Positions 53,375 through 61,911 of a DNA stretch of 64,000 nucleotides are shown here, piece after piece; the first letter of the stretch is position 1; every line of letters starts with the position of its first letter. Below the pieces are notes generated by a model. It saw nothing but the letters and a program-made list of their open reading frames with translations, ran no database searches and was not told where the DNA came from. Source of the stretch: Deltaproteobacteria bacterium (GTDB lineage Bacteria; Myxococcota_A; Polyangia; JACPQR01); assembly GCA_016190375.1 (NCBI GenBank), contig JACPQR010000080.1, positions 39,740-103,739 on the forward strand, read 5' to 3'. Made by a program: the position numbers and the translations under genes.

Positions 53375-56300
53375 CGCGGCAGTGCCTCCAGGAGCGGCAG
53401 GGTGACGCCTTCGAGGTGCCACATCGGCGGGCCCTCGTTGAAGAAGGGTTGCCGCTCGTGGATCACCCCGGGGACGACGATCACCCAGAAGCCCCGCGAG
53501 CCCGCCAGCGTCTCGTCGTACAGCCGTCGCGGGACATCCAGGGCATCGCAGAGGCCGAGGAGAGCGGTGTCGCCCACGACGACCGTGTGCCCCGGGCGCC
53601 CGTGGTGTTCCAGGAGCTCGACGAGGAGGTCGTCGATGTGCTCGGCGAGGACGCCCTTCTGGGCGGAGTACTGCTCGGCCCGCTCGAGGCGATCGATGTC
53701 CCCGCCGTGGCGCTCGAAGAACGCCTCTTCGAGGGACACCCAGGTTCCGTCGAGCGCGCGGGCAACCGACCGGCCGATCTCCGCGTGGTGCTCGGGCGGA
53801 GTCACCACCATGCGGAACTCACGGGTGCGGGCCGCCTCGCGCAGGAGGTCGCGCACCGCGACGGCCGGGGACTTGTCCGCTCCGAGGATCGGGGGCAGCG
53901 CATCGGGTTTGAGCGCCGGGCGCGCGGGGACACTCCGGGTGCGGCCGGGCACGACCCGTCCCTCCTGAACCTGGTAGTCGAGCCGCCGGAGGACTTCCAG
54001 TAGGTGGTCCGGTTCGGGGAACGGGCAGCGGTCGCCGAACATGTGCCGGACGCGGGCCTCGACCTCCCCGAGTGGCAGGCCCTCGCGCTCCCGGTCGAGG
54101 ACGAACCCGATGCTCTGCTCGGGATCGAGTGGGTGGATGAAGAGCTGGCCCGCGTCCGTGAAGTCCACGTCGGCACAGATGCGGGTCGCGAGGACGAGTG
54201 CGTCCCCCGTGCACTCGGGAAGCGCCGCCGCGAGGGTGCGTCGCGCCGACTCGGCCTCGATCGGTGGCCACTGGCCGGCAAGGCGATGGACCTCGCCCAC
54301 GAAGGCTCGCAGGGCCCCCTTGTCGAACACCGGGCGAGCAAGGACGTCGGCATCGGCTCCGTCGACATTCAGAAGGTGAAGACGGGCTCCCGAAATGCGG
54401 ACCAGCACGCGCGTCAGCCCGGCGCCCGTCACGGCCCCAGGTGCCCACTGTTCTTCGAGCCGGTGGCCGACATCGTCGAGCGAGGCGATCCCGCCCACGG
54501 CCTCGACAACCTGCTCGACCGCGTCGAGCGCGTCAGCGAGGTGGCCGACGTCCAACCGCTCGATTCCCTCCGAGCAGCAGTTGGAGACCACGGACTGATC
54601 GATGCCGAGCTCCCGCGCGATCTCGCCCTGGATCTCGGGCTCGCCGGTCACCCCGACGAAGCGCTCCAGACAGAGGCGCTGTCGATCGGTGAGTGGGCGA
54701 GCGGCCTGATCCCAGAGGCTTTCCAGGGTGCCTGCGGTGGCACCATCGGCAGAGCCGCGATCCCGGAACCGCAGCAGGGCCTCCACGATCTGGCTGGCTC
54801 GGCCGGGGCCGATACCGTCGATGCCGCGGAGCTGCGGGCGGGTCAGGCCGGCGACGGCGCCCACCGTGCTCAGGTGCGCTGTCTCGAGCACCGCGCGAAT
54901 CGCGTTCGGGAGTGCCAGCTTTCCAACCGGTTCCGGGCAGTCCCCAAGCTCCCCGACGATCGCCGGCTCGAGGGAGGCGACGGAGGACGTGGGCGCGATC
55001 CCTCGTGCGCGAAGCTCGGCCTGGAAGGCGAGGACGTCCGCCGCGGTCTTCGTTCCGATGGCGTTGACGGCGCGTACTTGCGCCGCGGTCAGGGCGAGGA
55101 GCTCACCGACGGTCCGGATTCCCGAGCAGCCGAGCTGGCGAATCGCGCGAGAGGACAGCGACGTTGCACGGAGGAGCGTGCCCGCGTCGATTCGGTCGGG
55201 CAGCGGGGTTGGGCGGCTGTCGACGGTCCGCTCGCCGAGCGCCACGAGCAGCGCGTCGCGCATGGCCCGCGCCGAGGGGAACCGCTGCTCGGACGCCGGG
55301 TGGAGGGCCTTCCGGAAGAACTCCGCGAGGCCGGGTGGGTCGATGTCGTCGGTCCCCACCGAGGGTACCTGGTTGGGCTCGGGGACGCGCCCGTCGAAGG
55401 CGTGACGACCGGCGTACAGCTCGAACAGGCACAGCGCCGCTGCGTATCGGTCTGTCGCGTGGGTCCACTCTCCGCGTGAGGGGTCGCGATAGAGCGCCGT
55501 TCCTCCGTACGCGGCGTCGGCCGGCATCGAGGCGAGGCTGAAGTCGATCACGGTGAGCCCCGCGTCGCCGACCAGGAGATTGTCGGGCTTCAGATCCTTG
55601 TGGGTCACGCCCTTCTGCTCGAGGTAGCCGAGCGCGCCCAGTAGGTCCTCCGCGTATCGACGCTGTGTGGCCAGGTCCAGTGGGGGCTCTTGCGTGAGCC
55701 GTTGGCGGAGCGTCTGGCCCCCAACCCGCTCCATGACGAGGGTGAGTCGGCCGTCGACCATGTTGCTCAGGTCGAGCACGCGCACGATCGCCGGATGACC
55801 GGGGTCGGCGAGGTCGGACAGGAAGCGGTGCTCGCCTCGGAGAGCTTCCTCGGCGGAGGGCTCGAGGCGGGCGATCTTGAGAGCGCGCGTTCGGCCGCTC
55901 GGCAGATGCCTGGCCGCGTAGACGACCGCCATGCCCCCGCGACCGAGGAGCGAAACGATCTCGTAGTCCGGACCGACGCGCTGGCGGGGCTGGAGATCGT
56001 CGGGGTCCGAGCTCGCCGGCTCGAGTGGGAGGTTCGGCAGTCGCGGCCGCTGCGGGTCGAGGCCGCGGCGCACGGCATCGATGGCGTCGGAAAGCGACCC
56101 GAACCGCTCCGCCGGCCGCAGAGCCAGCATCTTGGCGGCGGCCTCGTCGAGGCTGAGTGGCACACGGGGGGCCACGTCCCGAAGGCTCACGACGAGGCGG
56201 CGCGACGCCATGAGGTCGCGCGTACTGTTGAAGAGGGGGGAGCCCGACACGAGGAGCGCGAGGAGAGTGCCCAGGGCGAACTGGTCGGACGCGGGCTCCG

Positions 56301-57456
56301 CGCTGCTGAAGGCGTTGATGACTTCGGGCGCCGCGAAGCGCAGGCGGTCGTCGGAGAGCGTCGTGTGGCCGACGGTCGTGTCGATGGCGAGCTGTTTGGC
56401 GAGATCGAAGCCGGTGATGCGGACCTCGATCGGGTCTCGCGAGTCCTCCACCAGAACAACGTCCGGGCGCAGCAGACGGTGAACCACGCCCTGCTCGTGC
56501 ACGTCTCGGATGGCCTCGGCGATCCGAAGCCAGAGAGCCAGTCGAACTCCAAGCTCCACGCGAAGGGATGACGCCTTCGTGCGCGGCCCGTAGCGTTCGA
56601 GCCAGGTCGTCAGTGTGATTCCCCGGAAGCGTTCGAGGGGCAGGACGATGCCCGCCTCGTCGGCGAACGGAGGATCGGCGTGCAGGATCCCCGCGCTCTT
56701 GCCGAGCCGGCCGAGCACCTGGGCCTCCCAAAGAGCCCGCTTCGTGATCCGCGCGCGCTCATCGTCGTTGGCGAGCGGTGGGACGGTGTAGATGCGCAGG
56801 ACCCGCTCAGAACCGGACAGCGAGTGGCGAGCCAGTAGCTCGGCCGAGGTCTCGTGCGTCTCGTTCGTTCCCAGGATCTCGTACTCCCGGATGCGTCGAG
56901 TGGGTCGCGCGGACTTCGGAGCGGACGTCAGAACGCGGTGGAGGGCCTCGGCTCCCGACTGCGAGACGGCCGCGATCGGACGCTGAGCGATCCGCTCGAT
57001 GAACGACTGGTCCTGCAGGGCGGCGAGGATGGACTTGCGCGTGTGGATGCGGTCCCGGCTACCGGGTCCACGGACCCCGCAGCTCGCGGACGCGGACAGA
57101 AACACGAGCCCCTGGACCCAGATCTGGCCGACGTCGTGACTCTCGCGCTTGAGGAGGCTGTGCAGCGCCTGCGCGGTCTTGCGGTTCTCCGGGACGGGGC
57201 TCCGGATCGGCTCGGGCACGTACCAGTCGTAGTCCGTGCCTTCGACCGCACCCCGGTTCGACTTGATCTCCACGACGAAGACTGCGTGGGGGGCGGCGAC
57301 GACGGCGTCGAGTTCATGGACGACGCCGGAACGCTCGACGAGCCACGCATTCGTGTAGACCGTGAACGTTTCGGGCAAGCCCTCGACCAAGAAGCGCTGC
57401 GCCTGGCGTTCAGCGTCGTGGGCCGGCTCACCCAGAGGGATGTGCTTCGCGGACAT
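53371..57456 (-). CDS. pglW: BREX-2 serine/threonine kinase PglW
   Basis: The ATG at 57456 gives 1361 residues. Domains in order: an N-terminal NERD nuclease-like domain (residues ~10-150, with ELDAVVAAPHAVFVVEIKSN); a first kinase-like domain (~200-500) that has lost key residues (HRLLRPD, GFDLAKQ), so a pseudokinase; a second, intact kinase (~545-800) with LGRGGMAVVY, ALKIAR, THKDLKPDN and VIDFSLAS; then helix-hairpin-helix repeats (VNAIGTKTAADVLAF; IDGIGPGRASQIVEA) and an HTH segment (GEIARELGIDQSVVSNC). The C-terminal ~400 residues are mixed. PglW is the kinase of Pgl/BREX-2. It starts 2 bp after the 250-aa unknown gene, so the two are cotranscribed. Confidence 0.92.
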   Translation of the reverse strand: MSAKHIPLGEPAHDAERQAQRFLVEGLPETFTVYTNAWLVERSGVVHELDAVVAAPHAVFVVEIKSNRGAVEGTDYDWYVPEPIRSPVPENRKTAQALHSLLKRESHDVGQIWVQGLVFLSASASCGVRGPGSRDRIHTRKSILAALQDQSFIERIAQRPIAAVSQSGAEALHRVLTSAPKSARPTRRIREYEILGTNETHETSAELLARHSLSGSERVLRIYTVPPLANDDERARITKRALWEAQVLGRLGKSAGILHADPPFADEAGIVLPLERFRGITLTTWLERYGPRTKASSLRVELGVRLALWLRIAEAIRDVHEQGVVHRLLRPDVVLVEDSRDPIEVRITGFDLAKQLAIDTTVGHTTLSDDRLRFAAPEVINAFSSAEPASDQFALGTLLALLVSGSPLFNSTRDLMASRRLVVSLRDVAPRVPLSLDEAAAKMLALRPAERFGSLSDAIDAVRRGLDPQRPRLPNLPLEPASSDPDDLQPRQRVGPDYEIVSLLGRGGMAVVYAARHLPSGRTRALKIARLEPSAEEALRGEHRFLSDLADPGHPAIVRVLDLSNMVDGRLTLVMERVGGQTLRQRLTQEPPLDLATQRRYAEDLLGALGYLEQKGVTHKDLKPDNLLVGDAGLTVIDFSLASMPADAAYGGTALYRDPSRGEWTHATDRYAAALCLFELYAGRHAFDGRVPEPNQVPSVGTDDIDPPGLAEFFRKALHPASEQRFPSARAMRDALLVALGERTVDSRPTPLPDRIDAGTLLRATSLSSRAIRQLGCSGIRTVGELLALTAAQVRAVNAIGTKTAADVLAFQAELRARGIAPTSSVASLEPAIVGELGDCPEPVGKLALPNAIRAVLETAHLSTVGAVAGLTRPQLRGIDGIGPGRASQIVEALLRFRDRGSADGATAGTLESLWDQAARPLTDRQRLCLERFVGVTGEPEIQGEIARELGIDQSVVSNCCSEGIERLDVGHLADALDAVEQVVEAVGGIASLDDVGHRLEEQWAPGAVTGAGLTRVLVRISGARLHLLNVDGADADVLARPVFDKGALRAFVGEVHRLAGQWPPIEAESARRTLAAALPECTGDALVLATRICADVDFTDAGQLFIHPLDPEQSIGFVLDREREGLPLGEVEARVRHMFGDRCPFPEPDHLLEVLRRLDYQVQEGRVVPGRTRSVPARPALKPDALPPILGADKSPAVAVRDLLREAARTREFRMVVTPPEHHAEIGRSVARALDGTWVSLEEAFFERHGGDIDRLERAEQYSAQKGVLAEHIDDLLVELLEHHGRPGHTVVVGDTALLGLCDALDVPRRLYDETLAGSRGFWVIVVPGVIHERQPFFNEGPPMWHLEGVTLPLLEALPR

Positions 57457-57458
57457 GG

Positions 57459-58211
57459 CTAGACGAGTACGATCCTCGCGCCGTGGAACCACAGGGCGAG
57501 CTCGTCCTCGACCTGGAGCTCCCCGCCTTTGTCGGGTCTGAGGCCGACGACGAAATCGAAGCGCTGCTGCCGGAGCGGGTGGCGATCCTCGCGGAGCGCG
57601 GCCGCAGACGCCGCGACGACGTAGTCGCTGTTCGGAGCACCGAGATCGAGCCCGACGATGCCGGCAAGGGTGAGCTGGCGCCAGCCGTCGCAAGCGACCA
57701 CGCAGTTTCCCTGGAGCGACAACTCTGGCTGGGTCGCAACCAGATGATGGGCGAGCTGACCGCCGGTGCCTGGGAGCTCGAGGACTCGCTGGTGTCGTTT
57801 GACCTGTTGCAGCTCCGAGCGCGCGAGCTGCGTCGTCACGCCGAGGAGCCGGGCCTGGTCGCCGATGTAGTCGGTCGCGGACTTCGTGAGGTCGAGCGAT
57901 GGCAGCGCCGCGAGCCAGTCATCCACGAGTTGGTCGGGCACGAGGTCGAGGCTCAGCTCCGTGGAGAGACGGATCGTGTCGAAGGGAATCGGGTGGACGA
58001 CCGCAGCATCCTCGGCGAGGAGGCGGAGGAAGTCGCCGCTCCCGAGCCGGCCGCAGAAGCGTTGCCAGGTGGCCTGACCTGGCTCGGTCAGACGTGGCGG
58101 GCGCCGACCCGCGGCCTCGTCGCGAGCGAGCGCGTGGAGGAGCGCCTGGGCGTACGCGTCCGTCGACGCTGTACCGGTTGTGCCTGCTGTCTGCGTCGGA
58201 GGTGCCCCCAT
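57459..58211 (-). CDS. 250-aa unknown protein, first gene of BREX-2 operon
   Basis: I start at the ATG at 58211, since the longer frame is Arg-rich. The protein has no signal peptide. Middle segments read WLAALPSLDLTKSATDYIGD and then RVLELPGTGGQLAHHLV, followed by CVVACDGWRQLTLAGIVG and, near the end, RFDFVVGLRPDKGGEL. The LELPGTGGQ block resembles motif I of class I SAM methyltransferases, with the next strands fitting loosely. It lies first in the operon, 2 bp before pglW. It may be a methyltransferase-like accessory protein. No named family is recognised. Confidence 0.65.
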   Translation of the reverse strand: MGAPPTQTAGTTGTASTDAYAQALLHALARDEAAGRRPPRLTEPGQATWQRFCGRLGSGDFLRLLAEDAAVVHPIPFDTIRLSTELSLDLVPDQLVDDWLAALPSLDLTKSATDYIGDQARLLGVTTQLARSELQQVKRHQRVLELPGTGGQLAHHLVATQPELSLQGNCVVACDGWRQLTLAGIVGLDLGAPNSDYVVAASAAALREDRHPLRQQRFDFVVGLRPDKGGELQVEDELALWFHGARIVLV

Positions 58212-58395
58212 GGCAGGGGCGCATCTTACTCCGGCTTGGGCAGCTGGAACCGTCGGAGTTTCGGGGGCGCGTGTTGGTGTCGCGTCGAAGTCGAGCGAAG
58301 AACGAGCGCGTTGTCGCGGACTGAACGCTCGGTCAGTCGCGCCCATCTGCACCAGCGAATCGCAAGCGAGCCAGACCTACGATCTTGCAGTGGGC

Positions 58396-58409
58396 TCGGT
58401 GATCACCGA
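58396..58409. promoter_or_regulatory. Perfect 14-bp palindrome between BREX and PLD operons
   Basis: TCGGTGATCACCGA lies near the centre of the 369-bp gap (58212-58580) separating the divergent BREX-2 operon and the PLD/helicase cassette. It is a self-complementary site of the size used by dimeric repressors. It is placed to control both operons. The rest of the gap holds no gene and no strong promoter box that I can name. Confidence 0.45.
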
Positions 58410-58580
58410 TCGGCGCCGACGGAGTCCGCTGACGTTTCTTGCTCAGTTCTGTAGCATCGCGGCCATGGACCGGGGTGGGCACGTCCTGAAGTTCACCGAG
58501 CCACTGTGCCGGCGTCGTCGAGCCCGGCGGACCAGTCTCGACCGCTCACGCGGCGGAACGTGCTCGGAGCGGCTGCCCCG

Positions 58581-59879
58581 ATGCTGACGACTCCTTTCCT
58601 GACGGACCTGGACTCGCGCGCCGCAGTCAAGGGCTCACGAGACCCCCTGGGCATCCAGCCCATCTGGACGCGCCTTGGAAGGCACGTCGTCGGCAACCTG
58701 ACGACGGTGAGCAACTCGATCCGCGACTTCACGACGCTGCTGCTCGGCTACTACTTCGCCGAGGAGGTCAGCGCGGCCGAGGGGCCCGAGACCGCGCTCG
58801 CGACCTTTCTCAAGTGGGAGCAACTCGCGGCTTACGCCCGAGCAGCGAGGAACAAGGACTACGTCTTTCGAGGGACGGAAAGGGTGCGGCGGACGCTGAG
58901 CAACGGCTCACGCGTGACCCTCTCCGAGTCGCAGACGTTCCAGATCCTGAGCAACCAGAAGATCTACGGTCTGTACGGGTTGTACACGGTGCCCGCATTC
59001 GCGTCCGGGCTGCTCCAGGGCGATCCGACCCGCCTGACCCCGCCCGCGCGCGAGCTCGTCGAACGCACGTATCTTCCCATCTTGGCCGAGGCAGGAGGCG
59101 CCGGGACGCGCCGGCTCGTCGAGCTCCTCCGCAAGCCGAACCCTCGGCTCGACATCGAAGGTACGGACGCGCCGCTGGTCGCCGCTGTCGCAAAGGTGCT
59201 GCGTAGGAAGCTGCTGGCGCCCGAGCGCGGGCCGTACCGGGATCACTTGCTGCTGGGAGGCCCGCAGGATGCCACCCAGGGTCTCCAGAGCCAGCTCGCC
59301 GACCTCCTCGAGCCGACGCTCGCTTCGCGCGAATTCGTCTGGTCCCCGGCGGTGGTCAGGGCGCTCGCGAAGCAGGCGCGACGGAACGGCGAGGGCGGGC
59401 AGATGCTCGCTCAGCGCCTCGAGCGCATCGAGGCCTGCGAACGGGTGATGGCCCCCATCTCTGCCCTGTTCTCTCACGTGCTCGGCCTCGACGGGGAGCC
59501 TGTCGAGAAGCTGACACGCCGTCTCCGCGACGAGTGGGACCCTGCTGTCGCGACCGTCGACGCCGCCGCACTGCTGGAGCCTCTCGAAACAGAGCTTGCG
59601 CCTGGCGTGCCCGACGTCGGACGGAGGTGGGCCGACGTCGCGCGGGCACTCGCGGTCGGCGACTACGCCAGCGTGATCGAGCTCCTGCTGGCCCAGAACC
59701 GCTGGGTGATGGCCACTCGGGGCGGCGCGCCTTGGGTCGAATTGGACGCGGGACGCCTGAAGGTCCGCTTCCGCGAGGAATCGGGTTCTCTGCCGACTCG
59801 GGAGGAGCTGCCCACCTTGTGGCGGTTCCCGTACTTCCTCGGGTCGTTGAGGTCCATTGCCATGGGACTGCGAGAGTGA
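58581..59879 (+). CDS. 432-aa unknown protein of PLD/helicase cassette
   Basis: I choose the ATG at 58581, preceded by GGAGCGG. The GTG at 58506 would add 25 residues with a twin-Arg look (SRPLTRRNVLGAAAPML) that is probably chance in the upstream region. The mature start reads FLTDLDSRAAVKGSRDPLGI and then VVGNLTTVSNSIRDFTTLLL, a hydrophobic but not clearly membrane-spanning helix. The rest is helical with no catalytic motif I recognise. It is 4 bp before the PLD gene. It probably works with the PLD protein and SNF2 helicase; function unknown. Confidence 0.68.
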   Translation: MLTTPFLTDLDSRAAVKGSRDPLGIQPIWTRLGRHVVGNLTTVSNSIRDFTTLLLGYYFAEEVSAAEGPETALATFLKWEQLAAYARAARNKDYVFRGTERVRRTLSNGSRVTLSESQTFQILSNQKIYGLYGLYTVPAFASGLLQGDPTRLTPPARELVERTYLPILAEAGGAGTRRLVELLRKPNPRLDIEGTDAPLVAAVAKVLRRKLLAPERGPYRDHLLLGGPQDATQGLQSQLADLLEPTLASREFVWSPAVVRALAKQARRNGEGGQMLAQRLERIEACERVMAPISALFSHVLGLDGEPVEKLTRRLRDEWDPAVATVDAAALLEPLETELAPGVPDVGRRWADVARALAVGDYASVIELLLAQNRWVMATRGGAPWVELDAGRLKVRFREESGSLPTREELPTLWRFPYFLGSLRSIAMGLRE

Positions 59880-59883
59880 CGGC

Positions 59884-61911
59884 GTGAGCGACTTGCCCCA
59901 TGGGGTGCTGTCGGAGCAGCTCCAGGAGCGGCTGAGGGGTAGGCGGCTGGTCTCGGCCATCTTCGTGACCTTCCAGTTCGACCCCGGGTTCTTCGAGCAG
60001 GAAGTCCTGCCGGTGCTGCTCGACGTGCCGCTGAGCCACGCGGCCGCGATCCGGCTGGTCCAGCTCGAGGACGCCATCCGCACCGTGCCCGGGCAAATCG
60101 CGGTCTACTATGACGCCAACGGCCTCGTCGCCAGCGACGCCGGGTCGGCAAAGCTCGACGTTCAGCGCGTCCCCGTCCGGCACAGGACCGGGATCTTCCA
60201 CCCGAAGAACGCGTTTCTGCTGGTCGAGGAGACCGAAGTGGCCGAGGACGGGTCCCGCCCTCGTGCCTTACTCGTTGCGGCGACGTCCGCGAATCTCACG
60301 CGGGCAGGCTGGTGGGAGAACCTCGAGGCGTGCCACTTCGAGGAGCTCACTCCGGCCGGCCGGACCAGGTTGAAGGACGACCTCGTCGACTTCCTGGAGC
60401 TCCTCCGGAGGAAGGCAAGCGCCGAGTCGCGGCAAGACGCCGTGTCCGACGTCCTTCGGTTCCTGCGGGGGACAGAGCAGCGGGTCCAACGCTCGACGGA
60501 CGATCGGATCCACGCCCACTTCTACTCGGGGCGTCAGTCCTTGCCGGACTTCCTCTCGGGCATCGCAGGCTCGAGGCTCGTCGGGACCTATCTGGAGGTG
60601 ATCTCTCCCTACTTCGACGACGCCGATGACTGTGCACCGCTGAGGGAGCTCATCGAGCGCTTCCATCCGAGCGAGACGCGAGTCTTCTTGCCGCGGTCAC
60701 CGGCCGGCGAGGGACTCTGCCGTCCAGAGTTCTACGAGGCGGTCCGCTCGATCCCGGGAGTTGGATGGGGTCGACTGCCACGCGACCTTCTCAGGCTGGG
60801 GCGGAGCGATGAACTGGGCCTCCGCTTCGTCCACGCCAAGGTCTACCGGTTCTTCACGAAGAGCCCGAAGCGGGAGCTGTGCTTCGTCGGGTCCCCGAAC
60901 CTCACGTCGCCCGCACACCAGACGGGCGGGAACTTGGAGACCGGCTTCCTCGTCGACTTGGACCTGCCACGGGCGCCGAGCTTCTGGATGGAGGCCGACG
61001 AGCGAAAGCCACGCGATTTTCAGCCCCAGTGCGGTGTCGATGGGCTGGCTGCGTCCGGGGGGACCCGGCTCGAGCTCCGGTACCACTGGGACCTGGGCAA
61101 GGGCGAGACGTACTGGGACAGTCCCGGGGACTCCCCTGCGTTGCGGCTAGAGGCGCGGGGCGTGGCCCTGGGCCAGGTCGGCCCGCTGCCCTCGCGCACG
61201 TGGGTTCCGCTCAAGCCAGACGTCGCCGAACGGCTCCGGGATGTTCTGTCCGAGACGTCCTTCCTCGAGGTCATCGACCTGGCGGGCGTGCGCGGGCTGC
61301 TGCTCGTCCAAGAGGAGGGCATGTCACACAAGCCCTCCTTGCTGATGCGCCTCTCACCCTCGGACATCCTCCGCTACTGGTCGCTTCTGACCCAGGAGCA
61401 ACGCAACGCCTTCCTCGAGGCGCGAGCGCCGGAGCTCGCCCTCGTCGGCGCGGATCTCGTGGCTCGAGCCCGGTTGGTCGTCGACAACCGCGCTCTGTGC
61501 GATCGGTTCGCGAGCTTCTTCCATGCGTTCAACTGCCTCGAACGGACTGTTCGGCAGGCGCTCGAGCGGGGAGCCGAGCGAGAGGCCGTGTACCGCCTGT
61601 TCGGCCGGAAGTACGACTCGCTGCTGAGCCTTCTGGAACGAATCCTCGCGGGGGAGGGGCCCGGCGACGCCGTCGATCGGTACGTGATCCTCCTGTGTGC
61701 TCGGCAGCTCTGCACCGAGGTGGCGAGGGCCCACGCCGAGTTCTGGAGCGTGCACCGCGCGGACGTTCGGGAGATCGAGGCGGCGCTCGCCAGATCGAGC
61801 GACGTCCGATCCGTCCTCGTGGCGACCAATCCCGATGAGATGCCCGCCTTCCTGGAGTGGTTCGACCGGTGGTTCGTGCGGCGAGCCGCGCCCGTGGAGG
61901 TGGAGTCGTGA
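59884..61911 (+). CDS. Phospholipase D-like protein with two HKD motifs
   Basis: Start at GTG 59884, right after the previous stop. The 675-residue product has two half-sites of the PLD superfamily: IFHPKNAFLLVEE with His106 and Lys108, followed by ATSANLTRAG; and RFVHAKVYRFFTKS with its GSPNLTSPA. Each has H-x-K and then N-L-T in the place of the usual Asp, the form found in PLD-type nucleases linked to helicases. The rest is helical with a C-terminal basic end. It overlaps the helicase gene by 4 bp (GTGA), so a helicase-nuclease pair acting on DNA is likely. Defence role is inferred from context. Confidence 0.82.
   Translation: MSDLPHGVLSEQLQERLRGRRLVSAIFVTFQFDPGFFEQEVLPVLLDVPLSHAAAIRLVQLEDAIRTVPGQIAVYYDANGLVASDAGSAKLDVQRVPVRHRTGIFHPKNAFLLVEETEVAEDGSRPRALLVAATSANLTRAGWWENLEACHFEELTPAGRTRLKDDLVDFLELLRRKASAESRQDAVSDVLRFLRGTEQRVQRSTDDRIHAHFYSGRQSLPDFLSGIAGSRLVGTYLEVISPYFDDADDCAPLRELIERFHPSETRVFLPRSPAGEGLCRPEFYEAVRSIPGVGWGRLPRDLLRLGRSDELGLRFVHAKVYRFFTKSPKRELCFVGSPNLTSPAHQTGGNLETGFLVDLDLPRAPSFWMEADERKPRDFQPQCGVDGLAASGGTRLELRYHWDLGKGETYWDSPGDSPALRLEARGVALGQVGPLPSRTWVPLKPDVAERLRDVLSETSFLEVIDLAGVRGLLLVQEEGMSHKPSLLMRLSPSDILRYWSLLTQEQRNAFLEARAPELALVGADLVARARLVVDNRALCDRFASFFHAFNCLERTVRQALERGAEREAVYRLFGRKYDSLLSLLERILAGEGPGDAVDRYVILLCARQLCTEVARAHAEFWSVHRADVREIEAALARSSDVRSVLVATNPDEMPAFLEWFDRWFVRRAAPVEVES

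Noticed and set aside
58506..58580. Twin-arginine signal peptide on the 432-aa protein
   Set aside because: It depends on an upstream GTG with a weak ribosome site; the ATG at 58581 fits better, and the neighbours are cytoplasmic DNA-processing proteins.
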